A DNA stretch of 64,000 nucleotides. It comes from Trujillonella humicola (GTDB taxonomy: Bacteria > Actinomycetota > Actinomycetes > Mycobacteriales > Geodermatophilaceae). Positions 1 to 8,086 of this stretch are shown here, one piece after another; within the stretch, counting starts at the first letter, position 1; each line of letters opens with the position of its first letter. The notes under the pieces were generated by a model that was given only the letters and a program-made list of their open reading frames with translations, did not search any database and had not been told where the DNA came from. The stretch spans positions 124,001-188,000 of the forward strand of contig NZ_JBJNRJ010000001.1 in assembly GCF_046233715.1 (NCBI RefSeq), written 5' to 3'. The translations under genes were made by a program, and so were the position numbers.

Positions 1-956
1 AGGGCAACCACCACGGTCGCGCGGACGTAGGAGATCAGCGTCCGCCAGGCCCGGCGCGCGGCCTCGTCCAGGAAGGCGCGGGCGTCGCGGGGGAACAGCC
101 CGACCATCCACAGCCAGATCGAGCGGCCGTCCTTGAGGAAGAAGAACAGCGTGAACAGCGCGAGGACGAAGCCGGTGAGGACCTCGCCCACCGTCACCGC
201 GGTGTCGATGGCGCCGGAGGCGATCTGCTCCTGGTTGCCGGCGAAGAAGTCCTGCGCCTGCGCCAGTGCCTGGTCCAACTGGGTCTCGGTCACCGGGAAG
301 GTGTCGACGACGAAGTTGCGCACCTGCTCGAGCCCCGCGGACACCTGCGCCGACAGGTCCTCGAAGCCGGCGAGGAACCGCTCGACGACCAGCGTGATGA
401 TGCCGGCGACGACACCCAGGCCGACCAGCAGCATGGCGAACGCCGCGAGCGCCCGCGGCCACCCGTGCCGGACCAGCGCGGCGGCGCCGGGCTGCAGCAG
501 CGCGGCCAGGAGCAGCGCGACGATCACCGGGACCACGACGACGGCGACGTAGGCCGCGGCGTACAGCAGCACGTACCCGCCGACGAGGACCACGATCAAC
601 CGCCACGACCAGGAGGCAGCGGTCCGCAACGCGCTGGGCACGCTCGCCTCGCCCACCGGGCGCCGCGGCTGGGCCCGGCGGCGGGAGCCCCCGGCCGGCG
701 GGCCGCTCACCCCGCCGGGGCCGATGGCGCCGTCCAGGTCCGGGGCACCGGGCTCGGGGCTGCCGAGCGGGGGACGGGTCGCGCCGGCGGGCGCATCCCC
801 CTCCGCCAGGGGGACGTCGTACGCGTCGTCCTCGTCGTCCTGCACCAGGATGGAGCGGTCCTCGTCGCGCCGGTGCCACCCGTGCGGGTCGGCCTCGGCG
901 GCGGCGCGGATCCGCGCGCGGGCCCGGTCGACCAGCGCATTCGCCCGTCGCAGCAT
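1..956 (-). CDS. AI-2E/PerM-family membrane transporter (3' end outside window)
   Basis: Reading from ATG at 956 (GGAGGACACC just upstream) gives about 318 codons before the window edge, so the C-terminus is missing. The first ~110 residues form a hydrophilic tail with an acidic DDEDD patch and Pro/Gly-rich stretches. Hydrophobic helices follow at about 118-140, 142-160 and 165-190, then a long amphipathic region rich in Gln/Glu, then a helix pair ending in FFFLKDG. That helix-amphipathic-helix pattern with LKDG is typical of the AI-2E transporter/PerM (formerly UPF0118) family. Members export various substrates or act as Na+/H+ antiporters; no substrate can be assigned here. It diverges from purB. 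Confidence 0.82.
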   Translation of the reverse strand, partial: MLRRANALVDRARARIRAAAEADPHGWHRRDEDRSILVQDDEDDAYDVPLAEGDAPAGATRPPLGSPEPGAPDLDGAIGPGGVSGPPAGGSRRRAQPRRPVGEASVPSALRTAASWSWRLIVVLVGGYVLLYAAAYVAVVVVPVIVALLLAALLQPGAAALVRHGWPRALAAFAMLLVGLGVVAGIITLVVERFLAGFEDLSAQVSAGLEQVRNFVVDTFPVTETQLDQALAQAQDFFAGNQEQIASGAIDTAVTVGEVLTGFVLALFTLFFFLKDGRSIWLWMVGLFPRDARAFLDEAARRAWRTLISYVRATVVVA

Positions 957-994
957 GGTGTCCTCCCATCCGGCCGACAGGCGGCTCCATGATC

Positions 995-1000
995 ACGTTA
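995..1000 (-). promoter_or_regulatory. -10 box TAACGT for the AI-2E gene
   Basis: TAACGT read on the minus strand fits the actinobacterial TANNNT -10 consensus and lies about 40 nt upstream of the ATG at 956, in the divergent gap with purB. No clear -35. Confidence 0.4.
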
Positions 1001-1059
1001 GCGCTGCGGAAGACTGTCGCCGTGCTGCGACGAGCTGACCGGATGCGGGCGGTACCCGC

Positions 1060-2367
1060 ATGATCGACCGCTACACGCTCCCCGCCATGGGCCGGGTCTG
1101 GAGCGACGAGCACAAGTACGAGCTCTGGTGCCGGGTGGAGACCCTGGTCCTGGAGGCGCACGCCGCCGCCGGCCGGGTGCCGGCCGACGTCGTCGAGCCG
1201 GTGCGCAACGCGCCGCCGCCGAGCGCGGCCCGCGTCGCCGAGATCGAGGAGACGACGCAGCACGACGTCATCGCCTTCCTCTCCGCCTGGGCCGACAACA
1301 CCGAGCCCCGCTCGGCCGCGGCCTACGTGCACCACGGCATGACGTCGTCGGACCTGCTCGACACCGCGCTGGCGGTGCAGCTCACCGAGGCCACCGACCT
1401 CCTGCTGGCCCGCATGGACCGCTTCGTGGCCGTCCTGCGCGACCACGCCCTGGCCCACCGGGAGACGATCAAGGTCGGCCGCACGCACGGCGTGCACGCC
1501 GAGCCGGACGTGTGGGGGCACCGGGTCGCCGACATCGCGTTCGCCGCCGCCCGGTCCCGCGACCGGCTGCGGGCGGCCCGCGACCGGGTGGGTGTCGTCG
1601 CCATCTCCGGCGCGGTGGGCACCTACTCGCTCATCGACCCCGCCGTGGAGACGGCGGTCGCCGAGGCGCTGGGGCTGACGGCGGCCGACGCCTCCACCCA
1701 GGTGGTGCTGCGCGACTCGATCAGCGAGTGGGTCGCGGCGCTGGCGATCATCGCGACCGTCTGCGAGACCGTCGCGCTCGAGGTCCGGCACGGCCAGCGC
1801 ACCGAGGTGCGGGAGCTGTCGGAGGCGTTCGGCTCGGGCCAGAAGGGCTCCAGCGCGATGCCGCACAAGAAGAACCCCATCCGCTCGGAGCGGATCGCCG
1901 GGCTCGCGCGCGTGGTGCGCGCCGCCGTCGTCCCGGTGATGGAGGGGATCCCGCTGTGGCACGAGCGGGACATCTCGCACAGCTCGACCGAGCGGGTGTT
2001 CCTGCCCGACGCGGCGATCACCACCGACTACCTGCTGCACCTGACCACCGGTCTGGTGGAGAACCTCGTCGTCGACGTGCAGCGGATGCGCGACAACCTC
2101 GACCTGACCGGCGGGCTGATCTACACGTCCTCGGTGCTGCTGGAGGTCGTGGAGAGCGGGCTGTCCCGGGAGGACGCCTACGCGCTCGTGCAGGGCGCGG
2201 CCATGGAGACGTGGAACACCGGGACCCCGTTCCGCGAGACCCTGCGCGCCCGCGCCGGCACCGCAGGGGTCGCGCTCGACGAGGCGCGGCTGGACGAGAT
2301 CTGCCGGCCCGAGCGCTACGTCGAGCAGCTCGGCCCGCTGTTCGACCGCGTCGCGGCGCTGAGCTGA
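1060..2367 (+). CDS. purB: Adenylosuccinate lyase
   Basis: 435 aa, usual length for PurB. It catalyses two fumarate-releasing steps: SAICAR to AICAR in de novo purine synthesis and adenylosuccinate to AMP. The fumarase/aspartase superfamily signature SSAMPHKKNP is seen around residues 263-273, HHGMTSSD near 90, and the GRTHGVHAEP catalytic-His segment near 140. ATG at 1060 begins the conserved IDRYTLPAMGRVWSDEHKYELW N-terminus. Its stop overlaps the purC start by one base (TGATG), implying translational coupling. It is the first gene of the purB-purC block, divergent from the permease. Confidence 0.97.
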   Translation: MIDRYTLPAMGRVWSDEHKYELWCRVETLVLEAHAAAGRVPADVVEPVRNAPPPSAARVAEIEETTQHDVIAFLSAWADNTEPRSAAAYVHHGMTSSDLLDTALAVQLTEATDLLLARMDRFVAVLRDHALAHRETIKVGRTHGVHAEPDVWGHRVADIAFAAARSRDRLRAARDRVGVVAISGAVGTYSLIDPAVETAVAEALGLTAADASTQVVLRDSISEWVAALAIIATVCETVALEVRHGQRTEVRELSEAFGSGQKGSSAMPHKKNPIRSERIAGLARVVRAAVVPVMEGIPLWHERDISHSSTERVFLPDAAITTDYLLHLTTGLVENLVVDVQRMRDNLDLTGGLIYTSSVLLEVVESGLSREDAYALVQGAAMETWNTGTPFRETLRARAGTAGVALDEARLDEICRPERYVEQLGPLFDRVAALS

Positions 2368-3227
2368 TGCTGGACCTGCCGCTCGTCGCCCGCGGCAAGG
2401 TGCGCGAGGTCTACGACGCCGGCTCCGACCGGCTGCTGCTCGTCGCCTCCGACCGCATCTCGGCCTACGACCACGTGCTGCCGACGCCGATCCCGGACAA
2501 GGGCCGGGTGCTCACGGCGCTGAGCGTGTGGTGGTTCGAGCAGCTGGCGCCGGTGCTGGCGCAGTCCGGTGCCGGGCACCACCTGGTGTCGGCGACGGAC
2601 GTGCCCGCGGAGGTCGCGGGCCGGGCGATGCTCGTGCGGCGGCTGTCGATGCTGCCGGTCGAGTGCGTGGCCCGCGGCTACCTGTCCGGCTCGGGCACGG
2701 CGGAGTACGGCCGGACCGGCTCGATCCGCGACGTCGCCCTCCCCGCCGGGCTGGTCGAGGGCTCGCGGCTGCCCGAGCCGGTCTTCACGCCGTCCACCAA
2801 GGCCGAGCTGGGGGAGCACGACGAGGCGATCGACTTCGCCACCGTCGTCTCGCTGGTGGGTCCCGACCGGGCCGGGGAGCTGCGCGAGCTGACCCTGGCG
2901 CTGTACCGGCGGGGCGCGGAGATCGCGCTCGAGGCCGGGATCGTGCTGGCCGACACCAAGTTCGAGTTCGGGCTCTCCTCCGAGGGACGGCTGACCCTCG
3001 GCGACGAGGTGCTCACCCCCGACTCCTCGCGCTTCTGGCCGGCGATCACCTGGTCGCCCGGCGCCGTCCAGCCCTCCTACGACAAGCAGTTCGTGCGCGA
3101 CTGGCTGACGTCGTCGGGATGGGACCGCGTCTCCCCTCCGCCGCAGCTCCCGGACGACGTGGTGGCCGCGACCCGCGAGCGCTACGTCACCGCCTACGAG
3201 AAGCTCACCGGCCGGCGCTTCGGCTGA
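2367..3227 (+). CDS. purC: Phosphoribosylaminoimidazole-succinocarboxamide (SAICAR) synthase
   Basis: 286 aa. It ligates aspartate to CAIR with ATP hydrolysis to give SAICAR, the substrate of the PurB encoded just upstream. Visible family motifs are the N-terminal GKVREVYD nucleotide-binding strand, SDRISAYD, PIPDKG, the YLSGSGTAEY segment near residue 108, and LADTKFEFG near 193. The ATG at 2367 overlaps the purB stop by one base; an in-frame upstream extension merely shadows purB. The pathway order is interrupted after this gene by a hairpin-flanked DUF559 gene before purS. Confidence 0.97.
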   Translation: MLDLPLVARGKVREVYDAGSDRLLLVASDRISAYDHVLPTPIPDKGRVLTALSVWWFEQLAPVLAQSGAGHHLVSATDVPAEVAGRAMLVRRLSMLPVECVARGYLSGSGTAEYGRTGSIRDVALPAGLVEGSRLPEPVFTPSTKAELGEHDEAIDFATVVSLVGPDRAGELRELTLALYRRGAEIALEAGIVLADTKFEFGLSSEGRLTLGDEVLTPDSSRFWPAITWSPGAVQPSYDKQFVRDWLTSSGWDRVSPPPQLPDDVVAATRERYVTAYEKLTGRRFG

Positions 3228-3256
3228 CTCCTTCGCTTCCACAGCGGTCGTCCGCG

Positions 3257-3315
3257 CCGAGTGCGACGAACTCGTGGTCATCGGCACCGCATGGCCACGA
3301 GTTCGTCGCACTCGG
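3257..3315. repeat. Palindromic repeat, copy A (upstream of DUF559 gene)
   Basis: A perfect 21-bp inverted repeat (arms 3257-3277 and 3295-3315, core GAGTGCGACGAACTCGTGG) with a 17-nt loop. A near-identical copy with the same loop length lies at 4257-4313 on the other side of the DUF559 gene. It could act as terminator of purBC, or be a mobile REP-like element. Confidence 0.9.
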
Positions 3316-3369
3316 CAGGGCTGTGGACGACGCGAGCGGCATCAGGCCGCATCTCGGCAGGCTCCGCCG

Positions 3370-4251
3370 ATGCCCACCCCACAGGTTCCGCCGCGGGTCC
3401 GCCGTCCCACCGATCGCCGTCGTGCCCGACGGGACGGCATCAGCGACTGGCAGCTGCGGCACCCCGACACGGTCCGCAGCTCACGGGACACCTACCTCCC
3501 GCGAGAGGTGGCTGCCGACCTGCGCGGGCGCATCGCGGCGGTGCTCCTGGGGGCGCCGCCGGAGGCCGTGGTCAGCCACCTGACCGCCGCGACGCTGTGG
3601 GGACTGGCGGTACCGCTGGTGGCCGACGACCCGCGCGTCCACCTGACCGTGCCGCCGGGTCGACGGGTGCGGTCACGGGCGGACCGCAGGATCCACTGCA
3701 CCCGGCTGCTGCCGGAGCACTCGGTGCGGCGCAAGGGCGTTCCCGTCACCTCGCTGGAGCGCACCTGGCTGGACCTCGCCAGCTGCCTCACCGCGCCGTC
3801 GTTGCTCGCGGTCACCGACCAGCTCTTGCGACGCGGGGTCCGGGTGGCGACGCTGGAGCGTCTGCTCGACTCGGCGGCCGGCGCCCGTGGGTTGCGGACC
3901 GCCCGTCGCGTCCTGCCGGTCGCCGACGGCGATGCCGGGTCGCCGATGGAGTCGGTGCTGCGCTGGGTCCTGCACGAGGCAGGACTGCCACGCCCGGTGC
4001 TCCAGCACGTCGTCCTCGACGTCAGCGGGGAGCGCGTCGGGGCTGTCGACCTGGCCTGGCCCGAGCAGCGGGTCATGGTGGAGTTCGACGGCGAGGTGCA
4101 CCGCGACCGGCGGACCTTCGTGGTCGACCTGCGGCGCCAGAACGGGCTGGTCCTCGCCGGATGGACAGTGCTGCGCTTCAGCTCTGCCGACGTGCTCGGC
4201 CGGCCGGCCTGGGTGGTGGCGGTGATCCGTGCGGCCCTGGCCCGGTCCTGA
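3370..4251 (+). CDS. DUF559 (Vsr-like endonuclease fold) protein with AbiEi-like N-terminal region
   Basis: 293 aa from ATG 3370; a GTG far upstream would run through the hairpin and is unlikely. The N-terminal ~160 residues follow the pattern of actinobacterial AbiEi-type proteins (GISDWQLRHP, VSHLTAATLWGL, LERTWLDLA). The C-terminal ~100 residues match DUF559, related to very-short-patch-repair endonucleases, with VDLAWPE followed by VMVEFDGEVH carrying the Asp and ExD residues expected of the PD-(D/E)XK-like core. No AbiEii toxin gene is adjacent, so a toxin-antitoxin role is unsupported. It sits alone between purC and purS, bracketed by two copies of one palindrome. Function unknown; nucleic-acid cleavage or repeat processing is inference. 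Confidence 0.75.
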   Translation: MPTPQVPPRVRRPTDRRRARRDGISDWQLRHPDTVRSSRDTYLPREVAADLRGRIAAVLLGAPPEAVVSHLTAATLWGLAVPLVADDPRVHLTVPPGRRVRSRADRRIHCTRLLPEHSVRRKGVPVTSLERTWLDLASCLTAPSLLAVTDQLLRRGVRVATLERLLDSAAGARGLRTARRVLPVADGDAGSPMESVLRWVLHEAGLPRPVLQHVVLDVSGERVGAVDLAWPEQRVMVEFDGEVHRDRRTFVVDLRRQNGLVLAGWTVLRFSSADVLGRPAWVVAVIRAALARS

Positions 4252-4256
4252 GCCAT

Positions 4257-4313
4257 CGAGTGCGACGAACTCGTGGTCGTCGGGCCTCGATGGCCACGAC
4301 TTCGTCGCACTCG
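4257..4313. repeat. Palindromic repeat, copy B (downstream of DUF559 gene)
   Basis: 20-bp arms (4257-4276 and 4294-4313) with one mismatch around a 17-nt loop. The left arm repeats GAGTGCGACGAACTCGTGG exactly as in copy A. It begins 5 nt after the DUF559 stop and ends about 40 nt before the purS promoter. Confidence 0.9.
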
Positions 4314-4355
4314 GAGGGCTACCCACCGGCGGTCGGGACGCTGCGGAGCGCCGGG

Positions 4356-4361
4356 TAGGCT
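4356..4361 (+). promoter_or_regulatory. Leaderless promoter -10 (TAGGCT) for purS
   Basis: TAGGCT ends 8 nt before the GTG of purS, a spacing that places the transcription start on or next to the start codon. No Shine-Dalgarno is present, consistent with a leaderless purSQL transcript independent of purBC. Confidence 0.55.
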
Positions 4362-4369
4362 CGGGAACC

Positions 4370-4609
4370 GTGCCGCGGGTGGTCGTCGACGTCGTCCTCA
4401 AGCCGGAGATCTCCGACCCCCAGGGCCAGGCGGTGCTCGGCGCCCTCGGCCGGCTGGGCCACAGCGGGGTGACCGGCGTCCGCCAGGGCAAGCACTTCGT
4501 CCTCGAGGTCGAGGGCACGCCCGACGAGGCCGAGCTCCGCGAGATCGCCGAGAACCTGCTCGCCAACCCCGTCATCGAGGACGTCGAGCTGCACCTCCCG
4601 ACCGACTGA
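4370..4609 (+). CDS. purS: FGAM synthase subunit PurS
   Basis: 79 aa small subunit that bridges PurL and PurQ in the split FGAM synthase of Gram-positive bacteria and archaea. The sequence RVVVDVVLKPEISDPQGQAV and the GKHFVLEVEG strand are typical, as is the ~80-residue length. The GTG at 4370 is chosen because it starts the conserved first beta strand and lies 8 nt from a -10 box. purQ follows after a 10-nt gap. Confidence 0.93.
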   Translation: MPRVVVDVVLKPEISDPQGQAVLGALGRLGHSGVTGVRQGKHFVLEVEGTPDEAELREIAENLLANPVIEDVELHLPTD

Positions 4610-4619
4610 GGAATCCCCC

Positions 4620-5291
4620 TTGCGCATCGGTGTCATCACCTTCCCGGGCTCCCTGGACGACGTCGACGCCGCCCGCGCGGTCCGGCTGGCCGGCGGGGAG
4701 CCCGTCGCGCTGTGGCACGGCGACCACGACCTGAAGGACGTCGACGCCGTCGTCCTCCCCGGGGGCTTCTCCTACGGCGACTACCTGCGCGCCGGCGCCA
4801 TCGCCGCCCGCTCGCCGCTGATGCAGGACGTCGTCGCCGCGGCGGGCAGGGGCCTGCCCGTGCTCGGCATCTGCAACGGCTTCCAGGTGCTGTGCGAGTC
4901 GGGCCTGCTGCCCGGTGCCCTGCACCGCAACGCGCACCTGCACTTCCGCAACCGCGACCAGCAGCTGCGCATCGAGCGCGCCGACACCGCCTGGACCTCG
5001 TCCTACGCGCCGGGGCAGACGATCGTCGTCCCGGTGAAGAACGGCGAGGGACGCTACGTCGCCGCGCCCGCCGACCTCGAGCGGCTGGAGGGCGAGGGCC
5101 GGGTCGCCGTCCGCTACGTCGGCGGCAACCCCAACGGCAGCCTCCGCGACATCGCGGGCGTGACCAGCGAGAACGGGCGCGTCGTCGGGCTCATGCCGCA
5201 CCCGGAGCATGCCGTCGAGGAGCTGACCGGTCCGAGCACCGACGGCCTGGGCTTCTTCACCAGCGTCCTGAAGGCGGTCGTCAGCGCATGA
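4620..5291 (+). CDS. purQ: FGAM synthase glutaminase subunit PurQ
   Basis: 223 aa class I glutamine amidotransferase that supplies ammonia to PurL for FGAR to FGAM conversion. The catalytic triad is visible: Cys85 in GICNGFQ and His194/Glu196 in PHPEH. VLPGGFSYGDYLRAG is the oxyanion-side motif. It starts with TTG at 4620, which encodes the conserved MRIGVITFPGSLDD N-terminus; no ATG or GTG is nearby in frame. The stop overlaps the purL ATG (ATGA), indicating coupled translation of the two subunits. Confidence 0.96.
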   Translation: MRIGVITFPGSLDDVDAARAVRLAGGEPVALWHGDHDLKDVDAVVLPGGFSYGDYLRAGAIAARSPLMQDVVAAAGRGLPVLGICNGFQVLCESGLLPGALHRNAHLHFRNRDQQLRIERADTAWTSSYAPGQTIVVPVKNGEGRYVAAPADLERLEGEGRVAVRYVGGNPNGSLRDIAGVTSENGRVVGLMPHPEHAVEELTGPSTDGLGFFTSVLKAVVSA

Positions 5292-7633
5292 GCGAGTCCG
5301 CCACCGCGGGGCTCTCCGACCTCGACACCGGCCTGGGCCGGCTGGCGAACCGGCTCGACACCGTCGAGCTGGCCGCCGGCACGCCGGACGACGAGCAGCC
5401 CTACGCCGAGCTGGGCCTGAAGCCCGACGAGTACGCCCGCATCCGCGAGATCCTCGGCCGACGGCCCACCACCGCCGAGCTGGCCATGTACTCGGTCATG
5501 TGGAGCGAGCACTGCTCCTACAAGAGCTCCAAGGTGCACCTGCGCCGCTTCGGCGACCTGCCGCGCAGCGACGCGCTGCTGGTCGGCATCGGCGAGAACG
5601 CCGGCGTGGTCGACGTCGGCGACGGCTACGCGGTCACCTTCAAGGTCGAGTCGCACAACCACCCGAGCTACGTCGAGCCCTACCAGGGCGCGGCCACGGG
5701 TGTGGGCGGCATCGTCCGCGACATCCTCACCATGGGCGCCCGGCCGGTCGCCGTGATGGACTCGCTGCGGTTCGGCCGCGCCGATGCCGCCGACACCGCC
5801 CGCGTGCTGCCCGGCGTCGTGGCCGGCGTCGGCGGGTACGGCAACTGCCTGGGCCTGCCCAACATCGGCGGCGAGCTGCTGTTCGACGACTGCTACGCGG
5901 GGAACCCCCTGGTCAACGCGCTGTGCGTCGGCGTCATGCGGCACGAGGACGTGCACCTGGCCAAGGCCGAGGGCGTCGGCAACAAGGTGATCCTGTTCGG
6001 CGCCCGCACCGGCGGTGACGGCATCGGCGGGGTCAGCGTGCTCGCGTCGGAGACCTTCGATGCCGAGGGCCCGGCCAAGCGCCCGAGCGTCCAGGTGGGC
6101 GACCCGTTCACCGAGAAGCTGCTCATCGAGGCGTGCCTGGAGATCTTCGCCGCCGACCTGGTCACCGGCATCCAGGACCTCGGCGGCGCCGGCCTGTCCT
6201 GCGCCACCTCCGAGCTGGCCAGCGCCGGCACCGGCGGCATGCACGTCGACCTCGACCGGGTGCCGCTGCGCGACTCGACGCTCACCCCGGCCGAGATCCT
6301 GATGAGCGAGTCGCAGGAGCGCATGTGCGCGATCGTCGAGCCGGGCAAGGTCGACGCGTTCCTCGCCGTCTGCCGGAAGTGGGACGTGCTGGCCGCGGTC
6401 ATCGGGGAGGTCACCGACGGCGACCGGCTGACCGTCGACTGGCACGGCGAGCGGATCGTCGACGTCCCGCCGCGGACGGTCGCCCACGAGGGCCCGGTGT
6501 ACGAGCGGCCGACGGCGCGCCCGGCCGACCTCGACGCCCTGCGTGCCGACGACGCCGCCCGGCTGCCGCGGCCGGGCACCCCGGAGGAGCTGCAGGCGCA
6601 CTGGCTCGCCGTCGTCGCCAGCCCCGACGGCGCCGACAAGAGCTGGGTCACCGAGCAGTACGACCGCTACGTGCGCGGCAACACCGTCCTGGCCCAGCCC
6701 GAGGACGCCGGCGTCGTCCGCATCGACGAGGAGTCGCACCGCGGCGTCGCCCTGGCGCTGGACGGCAATGCCCGGTTCGCCCGCCTGGACCCCTACGCCG
6801 GCGCGCAGCTCAACCTCGCCGAGGCCTACCGCAACGTGGCGGTGAGCGGAGCGACCCCGCTGGCCGTCACCAACTGCCTCAACTTCGGCTCACCGGAGAA
6901 CCCCGAGGTGATGTGGCAGTTCGCCGAGGCCGTGCGCGGCCTGGCCGACGCCTGCCGGACGCTGGGGCTGCCGGTCACCGGAGGCAACGTCAGCCTCTAC
7001 AACCAGACCGGCGACGTCGCGATCAACCCGACACCGGTGATCGGCGTGCTGGGCGTGCACGACGACGTCCGCCGCCGGGTGCCCACCGGCTGGCGCGCCG
7101 CCGGGGAGACGGTCCTGCTGCTCGGCACCACCCGGGAGGAGCTCGGCGGCTCGGCCTGGGCGTCGGTCGTGCACGGCCACCTCGGCGGCCGCCCGCCCGC
7201 GGTCGACCTCGAGGCCGAGCGGGCACTGGGCGAGGTGCTGGCCGCGCTGTCCCGCGAGGGGCAGGTGACCGCCGCCCACGACCTCGCCGACGGCGGGCTG
7301 GCCCAGGCCCTCGCCGAGTCGGCGCTGCGCTACGGCGTCGGTGCCCGGCTGGGCCTGGACGGCGACCCGTTCGTCGCGCTGTTCAGCGAGTCCGCGGCGC
7401 GCGCCCTGGTCACCACGACCGACCCGGACGCCGTCCGCGCCACCGCGCGGTGGGCGGGCGTGCAGGTCACCGAGCTGGGCACCACCGGCGGGGACGCGCT
7501 CGCCGTCGAGGGGCTGCCCGAGCTGCCGCTGGCCGAGCTGCGCGCTGCCTGGAGCGCCACGCTGCCCGCGCTGTTCGGCTCGCCCGAGGACGCCGTCGGC
7601 ACCGTCCCGGCCGGGACGGTCCCCACCAGCTGA
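5288..7633 (+). CDS. purL: FGAM synthase large subunit PurL (small type)
   Basis: 781 aa, the size of the PurL form that works with PurS and PurQ rather than the ~1300-aa fused enzyme. It forms FGAM from FGAR using ATP and ammonia. Motifs include MWSEHCSYKSSK near residue 72, KVESHNHPSYVEPYQGAATGVGGI near 120, the GARTGGDGIGG loop, and the second-half VTGGNVSLYNQT. These are the two tandem AIRS-like halves with ATP-binding elements. It begins inside the purQ stop and its own stop overlaps the next ATG by one base, so purS-Q-L and the sterol-carrier gene form one operon. Confidence 0.97.
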   Translation: MSESATAGLSDLDTGLGRLANRLDTVELAAGTPDDEQPYAELGLKPDEYARIREILGRRPTTAELAMYSVMWSEHCSYKSSKVHLRRFGDLPRSDALLVGIGENAGVVDVGDGYAVTFKVESHNHPSYVEPYQGAATGVGGIVRDILTMGARPVAVMDSLRFGRADAADTARVLPGVVAGVGGYGNCLGLPNIGGELLFDDCYAGNPLVNALCVGVMRHEDVHLAKAEGVGNKVILFGARTGGDGIGGVSVLASETFDAEGPAKRPSVQVGDPFTEKLLIEACLEIFAADLVTGIQDLGGAGLSCATSELASAGTGGMHVDLDRVPLRDSTLTPAEILMSESQERMCAIVEPGKVDAFLAVCRKWDVLAAVIGEVTDGDRLTVDWHGERIVDVPPRTVAHEGPVYERPTARPADLDALRADDAARLPRPGTPEELQAHWLAVVASPDGADKSWVTEQYDRYVRGNTVLAQPEDAGVVRIDEESHRGVALALDGNARFARLDPYAGAQLNLAEAYRNVAVSGATPLAVTNCLNFGSPENPEVMWQFAEAVRGLADACRTLGLPVTGGNVSLYNQTGDVAINPTPVIGVLGVHDDVRRRVPTGWRAAGETVLLLGTTREELGGSAWASVVHGHLGGRPPAVDLEAERALGEVLAALSREGQVTAAHDLADGGLAQALAESALRYGVGARLGLDGDPFVALFSESAARALVTTTDPDAVRATARWAGVQVTELGTTGGDALAVEGLPELPLAELRAAWSATLPALFGSPEDAVGTVPAGTVPTS

Positions 7634-8016
7634 TGGCGGGCACGGCCCCCATCCCCGCCGAGGAGCTGCGCGCCGCCGTCGACGCCGTCCGCCCCTGGCT
7701 GGCCGGCGAGGCCGAGCAGCCGCCGCGGTCCGTGCTGAGCGCGGCGGTGCGGACGAGCACCCGCTGGCTCGCGCAGCAGGTGCCCGGCCGGTCGGTGGAG
7801 CTGCGGGTGCCCCCGCACGTCGCCGTCCAGCTGGTCCCCGGCCCCCGGCACACCCGCGGCACCCCGCCCAACGTGGTCGAGACCGACGCCGCGACCTGGC
7901 TGCGGCTGGCCACCGGCGCGGTCACGTGGGCCGAGGCCGTCGCCGAGGGCCGGGTCAGCGCGAGCGGCAACCGCGCGGACCTCTCCGAGCACCTGCCGCT
8001 GCGCCCGCTGCGCTGA
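7633..8016 (+). CDS. Sterol carrier family (SCP2-like) protein
   Basis: 127 aa. The sequence matches the small actinobacterial 'sterol carrier family protein' found directly after purL: a helical N-terminus (ELRAAVDAVRPWL), then strands SVELRVPPHVAVQLVPG and a conserved RGTPPNVVETDAATWLRLATG segment, like the SCP2 domain of MDMPI-type proteins. Such folds bind hydrophobic ligands; no role in purine synthesis is known. ATG overlaps the purL stop by one base. A hairpin follows 4 nt after the stop. Confidence 0.8.
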   Translation: MAGTAPIPAEELRAAVDAVRPWLAGEAEQPPRSVLSAAVRTSTRWLAQQVPGRSVELRVPPHVAVQLVPGPRHTRGTPPNVVETDAATWLRLATGAVTWAEAVAEGRVSASGNRADLSEHLPLRPLR

Positions 8017-8020
8017 CCGG

Positions 8021-8077
8021 CGAGATCTGCACACTCGTCGCCATCAGCCGCTGATACCGGCGAGTGTGCAGATCTCG
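8021..8077. terminator. Bidirectional hairpin between convergent genes (17-bp arms)
   Basis: Perfect 17-bp inverted repeat CGAGATCTGCACACTCG (8021-8037) with its complement at 8061-8077 and a 23-nt loop that can itself form a small TCAG/CTGA stem. It fills the 70-nt gap between the converging SCP2 and VOC genes, so a bidirectional terminator is likely. The sequence is unusual for a GC-rich terminator and may belong to a dispersed palindrome family. Confidence 0.7.
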
Positions 8078-8086
8078 TCGAGGCGG

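Noticed and set aside
1128..3227. Long plus-strand frame covering purB and purC as one protein
   Set aside because: Only the last part encodes PurC; the rest is an Arg/Pro/Gly-rich shadow of purB.
3370..4251. Type IV toxin-antitoxin system (AbiEi name)
   Set aside because: No AbiEii-type toxin gene is adjacent; the AbiEi-like region is shared by many orphan DUF559 proteins.
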